Source: Pelagibacterium montanilacus
GTDB taxonomy: Bacteria > Pseudomonadota > Alphaproteobacteria > Rhizobiales > Devosiaceae
DNA length: 64,000 bases
Direction of reading: 5' to 3'
Assembly (NCBI RefSeq): GCF_003992665.1
Contig: NZ_RZMX01000046.1
Location: 62,001 to 126,000, forward strand
Of the stretch, positions 34,972 to 45,484 are shown piece by piece. Under the pieces are notes generated by a model. The model worked only from the letters and a program-made list of their open reading frames with translations, searched no databases and had not been told where the DNA came from. Made by a program: the position numbers and the translations under genes. How positions within the stretch are numbered: the first letter of the stretch is position 1; every line of letters starts with the position of its first letter.

Positions 34972-36123
34972 ATGGCACAGTTCGCGTATTCGGGAGACGG
35001 CCACGAAACGAGACGCAGCCTGCTCGGCTCGCGCGACGTCGACCTTCTGAGCCGGCCCTTCGCCGACCCGGCAATGACCAGGGGCCGGGGCGCCCAGAGC
35101 AATGAATCGGGCCGGTTCGAGGTGCTGACCCGGGAGTTGGCCGACGATGGCTGGGGCCTGCCGGTGACCGAGCGTGCCGAGACGCGCGAGCATATCGAGC
35201 GCGCCAAGTCGATCATCACCCGCAATGTCTCGCCCGATATCGGCTTTGACCGTTCGGTCAATCCCTATCGCGGGTGCGAGCACGGATGCTCGTATTGCTA
35301 TGCGCGGCCCAGCCACGCCTATATCGGGCATTCGGCGGGGATCGATTTCGAGCGCGACATCTATATCAAGGTGAACGCGGCGGAACTGCTGCGGGCCGAG
35401 CTGGCCAATCCGCGCTACAAGGCCAAGCCGATCGCCATCGGGACCAACACCGATCCCTATCAGCCGGTCGAGCGCAAGTACAAGCTGATGCGGTCCATCC
35501 TCAAGGTGCTGCTCGAGGCGCGCCATCCGGTGATGATCACCACCAAATCGGCGCTGATCGCGCGTGATCTCGACCTTCTGACCAAGCTCAACCGGTATGG
35601 GCTGGTGACCGTGGCGCTGTCGGTGACCTCGATGGATCACAAGCTCTCGCGGTTCATGGAGCCGCGCGCCTCCACCCCGTCCCGGCGGCTCGAAGCGCTC
35701 AGGTTGCTCTCGGAAGCCGGGATCCCCACGCGCATCATGGCGGCGCCGATGATCCCGGCGGTCAACGACCATGAACTCGAGCGCATTCTCGATGCGGGAC
35801 GCGCGCAGGGGGCGACCAGCGCCTCGATGATCGTGCTGCGGCTGCCCGGGGAGGTCCGCGACGTCTTTCGCGAATGGCTGCTGCGGAACTATCCCGACAA
35901 GGTCAAGCACGTCATGAACCTGGTGCGCGACATGCGCGGCGGCCGGGAGAACGATCCCCGGTTCGGCTCGCGGATGACCGGCGAAGGGCCCTATGCGGTG
36001 CTGATGGGCCAGCGCTTCGAGAAGGCGCGGGCCCGGCTGGAACTCGAGGAGGCGGGGCCGGCGCTGCGGACCGATCTCTTCGTGCATCCGGAAAAGGCGA
36101 CCGATCAGCTCAGCCTGTTCTGA
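34972..36123 (+). CDS. PA0069-family radical SAM protein
   Basis: A 383-residue radical SAM enzyme related to the spore photoproduct lyase group. The [4Fe-4S]/SAM motif is CEHGCSYCYA in the context NPYRGCEHGCSYCYARPSH; other blocks are IAIGTNTDPYQPVERKYKL, PVMITTKSALIARDLDLL, TVALSVTSMDHKLSRFMEPR and IPTRIMAAPMIPAVNDHELE. The substrate is unknown. An exact GTTC-N7-GTTC SOS box lies upstream, so I infer LexA control and a possible DNA-damage role. rnhB starts 37 bases downstream and may be in the same unit. Confidence 0.9.
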   Translation: MAQFAYSGDGHETRRSLLGSRDVDLLSRPFADPAMTRGRGAQSNESGRFEVLTRELADDGWGLPVTERAETREHIERAKSIITRNVSPDIGFDRSVNPYRGCEHGCSYCYARPSHAYIGHSAGIDFERDIYIKVNAAELLRAELANPRYKAKPIAIGTNTDPYQPVERKYKLMRSILKVLLEARHPVMITTKSALIARDLDLLTKLNRYGLVTVALSVTSMDHKLSRFMEPRASTPSRRLEALRLLSEAGIPTRIMAAPMIPAVNDHELERILDAGRAQGATSASMIVLRLPGEVRDVFREWLLRNYPDKVKHVMNLVRDMRGGRENDPRFGSRMTGEGPYAVLMGQRFEKARARLELEEAGPALRTDLFVHPEKATDQLSLF

Positions 36124-36160
36124 CCTGACAGGGGATGGGCTAGGCGATAATGTCTGACCC

Positions 36161-36801
36161 ATGCCGCATCCTGATTCGCCCCTGGTCGCGCCTGCGCGCC
36201 AACCCGATCTCTTTTTCGAGCTGGCCGCCCGTTCGGGCGGGGCAGAGATCGTTGCGGGCGTGGACGAAGCGGGGCGCGGGCCGCTGGCTGGGCCGGTGGT
36301 CGCCGCCGCGGTGATCCTTGATCCCAACCATGTTCCCGACGGGCTCAACGATTCCAAGAAGCTGACCGAGGCGCGGCGCGAAGCGCTGTTTGCCCAGATC
36401 ATGGCCAGCGCCATGGTGGGGTTCTGCGCGGCGCCCGTCTCGGTGATCGATGCGCTCAACATCAGGGGCGCGACCCTCTGGGCCATGTGCCAGGCGATCG
36501 CGGCCCTGCCCGTTCGGCCCGATCTGGCGCTGATCGACGGGCGCGACGTGCCGCCCGAGCTCTCGTGCCCGGGCCAGCACCTCGTCGGCGGGGACGGGAA
36601 ATCGGTCTCGATCGCCGCGGCCTCGATCGTGGCCAAGGTGGTTCGCGACCGCATGTGCGCGATCATGGATTGCGGGCACCCCCAGTTCGGTTTTGCCCGG
36701 CACAAGGGATATGGCACTGCGGTCCATCTCGAGGCGCTGCTCGCGCACGGGCCCACCGAACTGCACCGGACCAGCTTTACGCCGGTTCTCGCCGCGCGGC
36801 G

Positions 36802-36805
<4 letters not shown>
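36161..36805 (+). CDS. rnhB: Ribonuclease HII
   Basis: A 214-residue RNase HII that cuts RNA in RNA-DNA hybrids, including single ribonucleotides. IVAGVDEAGRGPLAGPVVAA carries the first acidic pair (Asp35, Glu36); LALIDGRDVP supplies Asp126; SIAAASIVAKVVRDRM and GHPQFGFARHKGYGTAVHLE complete the family pattern. It is encoded between the SOS-box radical SAM gene and ccrM. The first CtrA-like half-site for ccrM overlaps its stop region. Confidence 0.96.
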
Positions 36806-38026
<1,221 letters not shown>

Positions 38027-38056
38027 TCCCGACCTCCAATCAGTCAGGCATTCCTG

Positions 38057-38087
38057 CCCCCGGCTCTCAAGCCGGGGGCTTTTTTTT
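38057..38087 (+). terminator. Rho-independent terminator of ccrM, inside the 3' end of mutY
   Basis: Perfect 9-bp stem CCCCCGGCT / AGCCGGGGG (38057-38065 with 38070-38078), loop CTCA and eight T. The mutY stop codon (38067-38069 on the plus strand) lies within the hairpin, and the right arm encodes the last MutY residues. Confidence 0.9.
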
Positions 38088-39176
38088 GCCCTCGTGGCCC
38101 GCCTTTTTGCCCTCGTGGCCCGCCTTGGCGAGAACCTTTCGATAGAGACTGGGCAGGGCCTCGTCCTCGAGCGCCGCGCCATCGCCCCACCAGCCTTCGT
38201 CCAGCGGATGATCGGCCGAGATGTGCCAGACCGTGAGCGTCAGGTGGAAATGGGTGAAGGTGTGATTGACGACGCCCTTCTCCCGCCAGTCCCCGGCAAA
38301 GGGAAACGCGGGCTCGGCCGGGATGTCGGTCCAGTCGCTGGAGGGCACTTCGGTCATTTTCGCGAGCATGCCCTTGGGGCCGCGCTGGCGCAGGAAGACG
38401 GCCCCGTCGGGGCGCGTGATGACGAAGGCGTGCCCGGTCCGGCTCGGCTTGGCCTTCCTGTCGGCGGGCAACGGGAAGGCAAGCGGATTGGCGGTCCGGG
38501 TGCCCGCACACCCCGGCTCGAGCGGGCAGAGCAGGCAATTGGCGCGACGGGGCGCGCAGATGGTGGCGCCGATATCCATCATCGCCTGGGCGAAATCGCC
38601 CGCGCGGGCCGGGACGGCGGCCTGCACCCAGGCGCGGATACGCGGCTTTTCCTCACGCACGGGCCTGCCGAGCGCGAGATAGCGGGCGGCGACCCGTTCG
38701 ACATTGCCATCGAGCACCGCGACCGGTTCGTCCTGGCATATGGCGGCGATGGCGGCGCTGGTGTAATCGCCGATGCCGGGCAGCGCGCGCAGGGCGGCCG
38801 CTGTGGTGGGAAAACGCCCGCCATGCTGCTCGGCGACGACCCGGGCACAGGCATGAAGGTTTCGCGCCCGCGCGTAATAGCCCAGCCCCGCCCAGCGCAC
38901 GAGAACGTCGTCAAGCGGGGCGGCGGCGAGGTCGGCGACCGTGGGCCAGAGCTCCACGAAGGTTTCGAAATAGGCCCTGACCGCGGCGATGGTGGTCTGC
39001 TGGAGCATGATTTCGCTGAGCCAGACGCGATAGGGATCGGGCCGCGCGCCCGCAGCCCGACTGGCGGGGGAAACCCGCCAGGGCAGCGCGCGGGCATGGC
39101 GATCGTACCATCCGAGGACGGCGACGGCATCGAGATCGGGCAGATCGGGGTGTTGAATATGGGCCGGGTCAGTCAT
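38067..39176 (-). CDS. mutY: Adenine DNA glycosylase MutY
   Basis: A 369-residue enzyme that removes adenine mispaired with 8-oxoguanine. Catalytic Glu55 is in SEIMLQQT, the helix-hairpin-helix LPGIGDYTSAAIAAI is at 132-146 and catalytic Asp156 is in VLDGNVERVAARY. The [4Fe-4S] Cys ligands 207, 214, 217 and 223 have the expected C-x6-C-x2-C-x5-C spacing. The C-terminal NUDIX-like domain recognises oxoG (HTFTHFHLTLTVWHI). The tail AGHEGKKAGHEGKKKPPA comes from a tandem 18-bp DNA duplication, and the last codons coincide with the ccrM terminator. ATG 39176 is chosen; upstream in-frame starts add residues outside the family pattern. Divergent from the dciA-like gene by 41 bases. Confidence 0.96.
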   Translation of the reverse strand: MTDPAHIQHPDLPDLDAVAVLGWYDRHARALPWRVSPASRAAGARPDPYRVWLSEIMLQQTTIAAVRAYFETFVELWPTVADLAAAPLDDVLVRWAGLGYYARARNLHACARVVAEQHGGRFPTTAAALRALPGIGDYTSAAIAAICQDEPVAVLDGNVERVAARYLALGRPVREEKPRIRAWVQAAVPARAGDFAQAMMDIGATICAPRRANCLLCPLEPGCAGTRTANPLAFPLPADRKAKPSRTGHAFVITRPDGAVFLRQRGPKGMLAKMTEVPSSDWTDIPAEPAFPFAGDWREKGVVNHTFTHFHLTLTVWHISADHPLDEGWWGDGAALEDEALPSLYRKVLAKAGHEGKKAGHEGKKKPPA

Positions 39177-39217
39177 ACTGGATGAGGAAAACCGCATCCG
39201 AGGGCAGGACGCAAGCA

Positions 39218-39739
39218 ATGGCCGCCAAATCTCCACCGCCCAAACGTCGCAACCGGACCGTGCAGCTGGGCGACATGATCGGCTCGGCGCTCGATCCCGC
39301 GCTCAAGCGGCGCGGATTTGCGAGCCGCGACCTGATCGCCCGCTGGCCGGCGATCGCGCCCACGCCGTGGGACCAGATCGCCATGCCCGACCGGCTGACC
39401 TGGCCCCGGCGCGACCGCCCGGACCCCGAGGGCGCGGTGCTTTATCTGCGCTGCGTGGAAGGGCACGCGCTGGCGCTGGCCCATGAGGGGCCCGCGATCG
39501 CCGCGGCGATCAACCGGTATTTCGGCTATCTGCTGGTGAGCACGGTGCGCTCGGCGACGACGCCGTTCGACGGCGCGGTGCCCGCCCCAGCCGCGCCGCC
39601 GCCGGCCCTGCCCCGCGAGACCGAGGAGATGATCCGGACCACGCTTGCTCCGGTCGAGGACCCGGACCTCAAGGCGGCGCTCGAGCGTCTTGGAACCGGA
39701 ATGGCGCACCATCGGCGGCGTGGCCTCACCAGCAGTTGA
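39218..39739 (+). CDS. DciA-like DUF721 domain protein
   Basis: A 173-residue protein of the DUF721/DciA family. DciA loads or activates the replicative helicase DnaB where DnaC is absent. The conserved core is ASRDLIARWPAIAPTPWDQI, RRDRPDPEGAVLYLRCVEGH, ALALAHEGPAIAAAINRYFGY; the N-terminus is basic (PKRRNRTVQLGDMIG). The longer, divergent C-terminus is alphaproteobacterial in type and the helicase role is untested here. ATG 39218 is preferred over ATG 39182, which would leave too short a gap to mutY. Followed after 75 bases by the DsbA-like gene and smc, an order I recall from several Rhizobiales. Confidence 0.75.
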   Translation: MAAKSPPPKRRNRTVQLGDMIGSALDPALKRRGFASRDLIARWPAIAPTPWDQIAMPDRLTWPRRDRPDPEGAVLYLRCVEGHALALAHEGPAIAAAINRYFGYLLVSTVRSATTPFDGAVPAPAAPPPALPRETEEMIRTTLAPVEDPDLKAALERLGTGMAHHRRRGLTSS

Positions 39740-39814
39740 AGCCTGCGCCCCCTTGCCGCCACGGTGATGGTGTGTAGTGTGCGCCCAAATTGGTCGTGAC
39801 CTGGAGAAAGCCCC

Positions 39815-40531
39815 TTGTTGTTCAATCGCAGAACCCTGCTCGTGGCCGGCACATCGGCCGGCCTTGCCACCGTCCTTTACGGATGCGGGCAGACCGACGA
39901 CACCCCCGAAGCGAGCGCGCAGACCGTATCGGGGGACGCGGGAGCGGACGCCGGCGATGTCGCGCTCTATGACGGCTCGACCATCGAGCCGATCAACAAC
40001 GAAGCCATCAACAACCCCGACGGGTTCGCCGACCGCCCGCTGGGCGGGGTCGATGCGGACGTGACGCTGATCGAATACGTCTCGCCCACCTGCCCGCACT
40101 GCGCCAACTTCCACCAGACGGTCTATCCTGACCTCAAGGAAGCCTATATCGACACCGGCCGCATCCGGTTCATCGCGCGTCCGTTCCGCCGGAACGTGCT
40201 CGACCTGGCCGTGTTCATGGTCGCGGAAGCGTCGGGCACGGCCTATCACGACGTGCTCTCGGCCTATATGGCCCAGCAGAACGATTGGATGAGCGCGGAC
40301 AACCCGCGCGAGGCGATCTTCGAGATCGCCCAGGAATTCGGCTTTACACAGGAAAGGTTCGAGGAAGTCTTGACCGACGATGCAATGTTCGATGCATTGG
40401 AATCCATGCGTGAACAGGCTCTCGACGAATTCGGACTGGTCGGCACGCCCACCTTCTACATCAATGGCCAGAGACTGGAAGGCAATGCCACCTTCGAGAC
40501 CCTTTCCGAGGAGATCGACAGCCGTCTCTGA
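39815..40531 (+). CDS. DsbA-family thiol:disulfide oxidoreductase, predicted lipoprotein
   Basis: A 238-residue exported thioredoxin-fold protein. The signal MLFNRRTLLVAGTSAGLATV has a twin-arginine pair and ends in a lipobox (VLYGC, Cys24). The active site is CPHC at Cys93-Cys96 in YVSPTCPHCANFHQTVYPDL; cis-proline is in GLVGTPTFYINGQ. It resembles DsbG/DsbA-like proteins that fold or reduce periplasmic proteins. The start is TTG at 39815, with GGAG about 9 bases upstream; the next codon is also TTG. smc starts 25 bases after its stop. Confidence 0.88.
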   Translation: MLFNRRTLLVAGTSAGLATVLYGCGQTDDTPEASAQTVSGDAGADAGDVALYDGSTIEPINNEAINNPDGFADRPLGGVDADVTLIEYVSPTCPHCANFHQTVYPDLKEAYIDTGRIRFIARPFRRNVLDLAVFMVAEASGTAYHDVLSAYMAQQNDWMSADNPREAIFEIAQEFGFTQERFEEVLTDDAMFDALESMREQALDEFGLVGTPTFYINGQRLEGNATFETLSEEIDSRL

Positions 40532-40555
40532 TCGCCCAGCCTTTCAGGCGGCGCG

Positions 40556-43500
40556 ATGAAATTTTCGCGCCTGAGACTGGTCGGCTTCAAATCCTTCACC
40601 GATCCGGTCGAGCTCGTGATGGAACCCGGGCTCACCGGAGTGGTGGGCCCCAATGGCTGCGGCAAATCCAACCTCGTGGAGGCGCTGCGCTGGGTGATGG
40701 GGGAATCCTCCTACAAGGCCATGCGCGCCTCGGGGATGGACGACGTCATCTTTTCGGGCTCGTCCAACCGCCCGGCGCGCAATTCGGCCGAAGTCACCGT
40801 CGTTCTCGACAACACCGACAAGACCGCCCCGGCCCAGTTCAATTCTTCCGACACTCTCGAGATCACCCGGCGGATCGAGCGCGAACAGGGCTCGGCCTAC
40901 CGGCTGAACGGGCGCGAGGTGCGGGCGCGCGACGTCCAGCTTCTGTTTGCCGACGCCTCGACCGGCGCCCATTCCCCTGCTCTCGTCCGCCAGGGGCAGA
41001 TCGGGGAGATGATCGCCGCCAAGCCCACCCAGCGCCGCGCGCTGCTCGAAGAGGCCGCCGGCATATCTGGCCTCCATTCGCGCCGGCACGAGGCTGAACT
41101 GCGCCTGCGCGCCGCTGAACAGAACCTCGAGCGGGTCGACGACATCGTCGCCCAGGTGGAAGCCCAGCTCGAGACGCTCAAGCGCCAGGCCCGGCAGGCC
41201 AACCGGTATCGCTCGCTTTCGGGCGATATCCGGCGCGCGGAGGCCGCGCTCTATCACTTGCGCTGGGTGCAGGCTCGCTACGCGGAAAAGGAAACCGAGG
41301 CCACCCAGGGGCGACTGGTCAGCCAGCTTGCCGATGCCAACCATGTGGACCTGCGGGCCAAAAAGGCGTTCGAGGAGACCGACGCGGTCCTGCAGCCGCT
41401 GCGCGATGCCGATGCGGGCGCGGCGGCGGCGCTCCAGCGGCTGACGATCCTGCTCGGCCAGCTCGATGAGGAAAAGCGCCGGGCCGATTCCCGGCGCGCC
41501 GAGCTCGAAGACCGGCTCCGCCAGATCGACACCGACAGCGCGCGAGAGAGCGCCATGGTGACAGACAGCCAGGGGTTCATCGAGACCCTGCTGGCCGAGA
41601 AGGCCGAGCTCGAGCGCTCCGACACCGAAGAGCGCGCGGCGAGCACCGCGGCCCGCAGCCAGGCCGAGCAGAGCCGGGTGGCCCTTAATGAGGCGGAGGC
41701 GAGGGCGCGGCAGGCATCGGACAGGGTGGCCCAGATCCGCGCCCGGCGGGTCGAAGCGCAGCGCGGTCTCGAACAGGCCGATGCGCGCGTTGCCCGGTTG
41801 CAAGCGCAGATGGAAGAGCTCGCGCGCGACGCGGCGGCAGTGGCCGCGAACCTTGCGGCGGACAGCACGGTGGCCGAGCGGCAATCGTCGCTCGAAGCCG
41901 CGCAGGCGGCAGCGGCGCAGGCCGAAGCGCAAACCGAGGTGGCCGAGGCCGAGGTGGCGCAGGCGCAGACGGCGCTCGATGCGGCGCGCCCGGCGCTCGC
42001 CGAGCTCGAAGGGCGCCTCAATCGCCTCGAGAGCGAAGCGGACACGCTGGCCCGGGTTCTGAACGTGGATGGCGGCTCTCTCTGGCCGGCGATCGTGGAC
42101 GCGCTCGCTGTGGCGCCCGGCTTTGAGGTGGCGCTGGGCGCGGCGCTCGGCGACGACCTGGAGGCTTCGACCGACGCGGCCGCGCCGATCCACTGGGCGG
42201 AAACGACCGAGAAAAGCAGCGACCCCGCGCTGCCCGATGGCGCCATCCCCCTTTCCCGGAACGTGTCCGGAGCGCCCCATCTCAAGCGCCGTCTCGACCA
42301 GATCGGGATCGTGGAGCCCGGGGTGGGACCGGGGCTGATGGCGCAACTGCATCCGGGCCAGCGTCTTGTGAGTCGCGATGGCGCGCTCTGGCGCTGGGAC
42401 GGGCTGGTGGCTGCCGCCGATGCGCCGACGGCCGCCGCCCAGCGGCTGGCCCAGCGCAACCGATTGGCCGAGATCGAAGAGGATGCCGCCCGGCTTCGCG
42501 GGGCCCGGGCCGAGGCGCGCGAGGCGCTGGAGCTGCGCAAGCGGGCCGTGGAGGCGGCGCGCACCAGTGAATCCGGGCACCGGTCCCATTGGCGGGATGC
42601 CCAGCGGGCCATCACCGCCGCGCAAGCAGGGCTCGATGCGGCGCGCAAGACCCTCGCGGCGCTCGGCGCCCGCCAGGCCGCGCTCGAGGAATCGCGCACG
42701 CGCCTTGCCGAGGGCCTGCAGGAGGCGCTCGACGCCCAGAGCACTGCGCGCGCGACGCTGGAAGACGCAGGGGACGAAGGGGCCGGGATCGCCGAGGCCG
42801 AAGCGCTGCAGCGCACGCTGGCGAGCCTGCGCGAGACCGCCGAGCAGGCCCGCATCCGGCTGGCAGGGTTCGAGAGCGCGGCGCGCATGCGCGAGGGCCG
42901 GCTGGCCCGGATCGCGCAGGAGCTGGCAAGCTGGCAGACCCGCCGCTCGGGCGCCCAGGCCCAGATCGAGACGCTGACCAAACGGCGTGGGGAGATCGAA
43001 GCCCAGCTCGATCAGCTCAGCGCCTCTCCGGACGCTTTCGCGGGCCGCCGGGCGGCGCTCGAAGACGAAGTCGCCGAGGGCGAGCAGGCGCGCAAGCGCA
43101 CCTCGGACCGGCTGGCCTCGGCCCAGACCGCGCACAGAGAGGCGGACAGGGCGGCGCGGCTGGCTGCCGAAGCGCTGGCCGATACGCGGGCGGAGATGGC
43201 CCGGGTGGAAGAGCGGCTCAAGGGGTTGATCACCCAGCGCCACCAGATCGAGCGCCAGATTTCCGAGAACCTCGGGATCGAGGCCTCGCGGACCGCGGAA
43301 GCGGCGGGCATTCGGCCCGAAGACGCGCTGCCGGGGGAAGCGGCGACCGAGGCGCGACTGGACCGGCTCAAAGCCGAGCGCGAACGGCTGGGCGGGGTAA
43401 ACCTGATGGCCGAGCAGGAAGCCGCCGAGATCCAGGACAAGCTCGACACCATGATCGCGGACCGGGACGACCTCGTCGCGGCGATCGCCAAGCTCAGGAC

Positions 43501-44014
43501 CGGAATCTCGAGCCTCAACCGGGAAGGCCGGGCCCGGCTGACCGAGGCCTTCGAGAAGGTGAACGGGTATTTCCGGGAGCTGTTCACCACGCTGTTTGGC
43601 GGGGGCACGGCGGAACTGACGTTCGTCGAGAGCGATGACCCGCTCGAAGCGGGGCTCGAAATCATCGCGCGCCCGCCGGGCAAGCGGCCCCAGACCATGA
43701 CCCTGCTGTCGGGCGGGGAGCAGGCGCTGACCGCTCTGAGCCTGATCTTTGCCGTGTTTCTTACCAATCCCGCGCCGATCTGCGTGCTCGACGAGGTGGA
43801 TGCGCCGCTCGACGACGCCAATGTGGAGCGCTTCTGCAACCTGCTCGATTCAATGCGTCAGCGCACCGAGACGCGCTTCGTGGTCGTGACCCACAACCCG
43901 ATCACCATGAGCCGCATGGACCGGCTGTTCGGTGTGACGATGCCCGAGCGCGGGGTGAGCCAGCTCGTGTCGGTCGACCTGCGCACCGCAGAGAGCTTTC
44001 TCGAGGCGGTCTAA
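40556..44014 (+). CDS. smc: Chromosome segregation protein SMC
   Basis: A 1152-residue condensin ATPase of full length. Walker A is GPNGCGKSN at residues 31-39 in GLTGVVGPNGCGKSNLVEAL; the N-head ends with EEAAGISGLHSRRHEAELRL. Two long Ala/Glu/Arg-rich coiled coils (about 170-500 and 670-985) flank a hinge of about 150 residues containing GGSLWPAIVDALAVAPGFEV. The C-head has LLSGGEQALTALSLIFAVFL and CVLDEVDAPLDDANVERFC (signature and Walker B). It organises and segregates chromosomes with ScpA/ScpB, which are not in the window. It overlaps no neighbour; a 235-base gap separates it from the ATP synthase operon. Confidence 0.98.
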   Translation: MKFSRLRLVGFKSFTDPVELVMEPGLTGVVGPNGCGKSNLVEALRWVMGESSYKAMRASGMDDVIFSGSSNRPARNSAEVTVVLDNTDKTAPAQFNSSDTLEITRRIEREQGSAYRLNGREVRARDVQLLFADASTGAHSPALVRQGQIGEMIAAKPTQRRALLEEAAGISGLHSRRHEAELRLRAAEQNLERVDDIVAQVEAQLETLKRQARQANRYRSLSGDIRRAEAALYHLRWVQARYAEKETEATQGRLVSQLADANHVDLRAKKAFEETDAVLQPLRDADAGAAAALQRLTILLGQLDEEKRRADSRRAELEDRLRQIDTDSARESAMVTDSQGFIETLLAEKAELERSDTEERAASTAARSQAEQSRVALNEAEARARQASDRVAQIRARRVEAQRGLEQADARVARLQAQMEELARDAAAVAANLAADSTVAERQSSLEAAQAAAAQAEAQTEVAEAEVAQAQTALDAARPALAELEGRLNRLESEADTLARVLNVDGGSLWPAIVDALAVAPGFEVALGAALGDDLEASTDAAAPIHWAETTEKSSDPALPDGAIPLSRNVSGAPHLKRRLDQIGIVEPGVGPGLMAQLHPGQRLVSRDGALWRWDGLVAAADAPTAAAQRLAQRNRLAEIEEDAARLRGARAEAREALELRKRAVEAARTSESGHRSHWRDAQRAITAAQAGLDAARKTLAALGARQAALEESRTRLAEGLQEALDAQSTARATLEDAGDEGAGIAEAEALQRTLASLRETAEQARIRLAGFESAARMREGRLARIAQELASWQTRRSGAQAQIETLTKRRGEIEAQLDQLSASPDAFAGRRAALEDEVAEGEQARKRTSDRLASAQTAHREADRAARLAAEALADTRAEMARVEERLKGLITQRHQIERQISENLGIEASRTAEAAGIRPEDALPGEAATEARLDRLKAERERLGGVNLMAEQEAAEIQDKLDTMIADRDDLVAAIAKLRTGISSLNREGRARLTEAFEKVNGYFRELFTTLFGGGTAELTFVESDDPLEAGLEIIARPPGKRPQTMTLLSGGEQALTALSLIFAVFLTNPAPICVLDEVDAPLDDANVERFCNLLDSMRQRTETRFVVVTHNPITMSRMDRLFGVTMPERGVSQLVSVDLRTAESFLEAV

Positions 44015-44104
44015 GCCCTTCGGGCCGCCGCCGGCACGGCCGGGAATCTCCGCTCTGCCTTGCCCGAGCCACAAAGGGATGCGCTGACGCAATGCCGCAC
44101 CCCT

Positions 44105-44120
44105 GTTGAAAGCTTTCAAC
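44105..44120. promoter_or_regulatory. Perfect 16-bp palindrome upstream of the atp promoter
   Basis: GTTGAAAGCTTTCAAC is perfectly symmetric and lies 38 bases upstream of the predicted -35 of atpI. Its AT content is well above local background. It could be a dimeric regulator's operator or chance; no other copy was noticed in the window. Confidence 0.45.
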
Positions 44121-44158
44121 CCCTTGATAATTCTTGGTCTTTTGCCTCCATAGCATTC

Positions 44159-44187
44159 TTGACTTACACGGGGGGCGCAACTATGGT
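44159..44187 (+). promoter_or_regulatory. Candidate sigma-70-type promoter for atpI-B-E-b'-b
   Basis: TTGACT (44159-44164) and TATGGT (44182-44187), 17-base spacer, 62 bases before the atpI ATG. Reasonable match at both elements. Confidence 0.5.
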
Positions 44188-44249
44188 GCGCGCGACTTTA
44201 AAGGCACCCTCTGCCGGGGTGCCCGCGGGTTGGAGCGGACGGTTTATCC

Positions 44250-44642
44250 ATGGCCAATTCCGGCAACACCCCGGGCGAACAGACGCCTCGAGACGATCAC
44301 TCGGGACCGGAGACTTCCGATCTCGCCGAGCGGATCAAACGGGCGCAACGGGCGCGCGCTCCCCATGGGGACGACGCCTCATCTTCCCGGCAGGGCGACA
44401 TGTCGACGCTGGCGCGCGGATTGCGCATCGGCACCGAATTTGTCGCGGCGATACTGGTCGGCTCGTTCATCGGGTTCGCTATCGACCAGTTCGCCGGCAC
44501 GGGACCTTGGGCTCTGCTCGGATTTTTCTTTCTGGGTTTTGCCGCTGGAATTTTGAATGTCACTCGTGTAGTGGCGGAGCTCAATGCTCAGAGCACGGCG
44601 TCCGACAAGGACCCGGGCGACAAGAATGAAAAGGTGAGATAG
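44250..44642 (+). CDS. atpI: ATP synthase protein I
   Basis: A 130-residue AtpI-type protein: a hydrophilic N-terminus of 55 residues then two membrane segments (LRIGTEFVAAILVGSFIGF and WALLGFFFLGFAAGILNVTR). AtpI aids assembly of the c-ring. FVAAILVGSFIGFAIDQFAG is the alphaproteobacterial AtpI pattern. The ATG follows GGTTTATCC without a strong ribosome binding site. First of five genes for the F0 part of ATP synthase. Confidence 0.9.
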   Translation: MANSGNTPGEQTPRDDHSGPETSDLAERIKRAQRARAPHGDDASSSRQGDMSTLARGLRIGTEFVAAILVGSFIGFAIDQFAGTGPWALLGFFFLGFAAGILNVTRVVAELNAQSTASDKDPGDKNEKVR

Positions 44643-44654
44643 GGGCAAACGACC

Positions 44655-45428
44655 TTGGCGAACGATCCGATTCACCAATTTGTCATCGAGGACATCTTCA
44701 CCTTCGGCACGATCGGCGGCGATGGCGCTGCCGACACCGGCGTGACGATCGCGTTCACGAATTCGGCACTGTTCATGGTCCTGACCACCGGGCTGATCGC
44801 AGCCTGGCTGGTGCTGACCACGCGCGGACGCGGGCTGGTGCCCAATCGCTGGCAGCTTTCGAGCGAACTCATGTACGAGTTCGTGGCCAACATGGTCCGA
44901 TCGAACGCGGGGACGGAAGGGATGAAGTTCTTCCCCTTCGTGTTCTCGCTGTTCACGTTCATCCTGATCGGCAACTGGTTCGGGATGATCCCCTACTTCT
45001 TCACGTTCACGAGCCACATCATCGTCACCTTCGCACTCTCGATGCTGGTGATGGCGGTGGTCGTGATCTACGGCTTCGTCAAGAACGGCCCGAAATTCCT
45101 CAAGCTGTTCGTTCCCTCGGGCGTTCCGGGCTATATCGTGCCCATCGTGACCCCGATCGAAGTCATCTCCTTCCTTTCCCGGCCCGTCTCGCTTTCGGTG
45201 CGTCTGTTCGGCAACATGCTTGCCGGCCACATCACCCTCAAGGTGTTCACAGGCTTTGTGGTTTCGCTCGGCTCGCTGGGGGCGATCGGCGTCGCCGGCG
45301 CAGTTCTGCCCCTGTTCATGGGCGTTGCGATCACCGCACTCGAACTCATGGTGTCCACGGTCCAGGCCTATGTCTTTGCCGTACTGACGTCCATGTACCT
45401 GAACGATGCGATCCATCCCTCGCATTGA
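44655..45428 (+). CDS. atpB: ATP synthase F0 subunit a
   Basis: A 257-residue membrane protein with five to six segments. The essential Arg is in [17 protein letters not shown], the part that faces the c-ring and carries protons. [19 protein letters not shown] and [20 protein letters not shown] are also typical. The start is TTG at 44655 (MANDPIHQF); no ATG fits. It follows atpI after 12 bases and precedes atpE. Confidence 0.96.
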   Translation: MANDPIHQFVIEDIFTFGTIGGDGAADTGVTIAFTNSALFMVLTTGLIAAWLVLTTRGRGLVPNRWQLSSELMYEFVANMVRSNAGTEGMKFFPFVFSLFTFILIGNWFGMIPYFFTFTSHIIVTFALSMLVMAVVVIYGFVKNGPKFLKLFVPSGVPGYIVPIVTPIEVISFLSRPVSLSVRLFGNMLAGHITLKVFTGFVVSLGSLGAIGVAGAVLPLFMGVAITALELMVSTVQAYVFAVLTSMYLNDAIHPSH

Positions 45429-45484
45429 TCACCAGACAACTTCTCCTCAATTATAGAATTCCAAGGCTCTGAAAGGATCTGAAA

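Noticed and set aside
40544-43243. An 899-residue minus-strand open frame opposite smc
   Set aside because: smc is certain from its ATPase motifs; the antisense frame has no recognisable domain.
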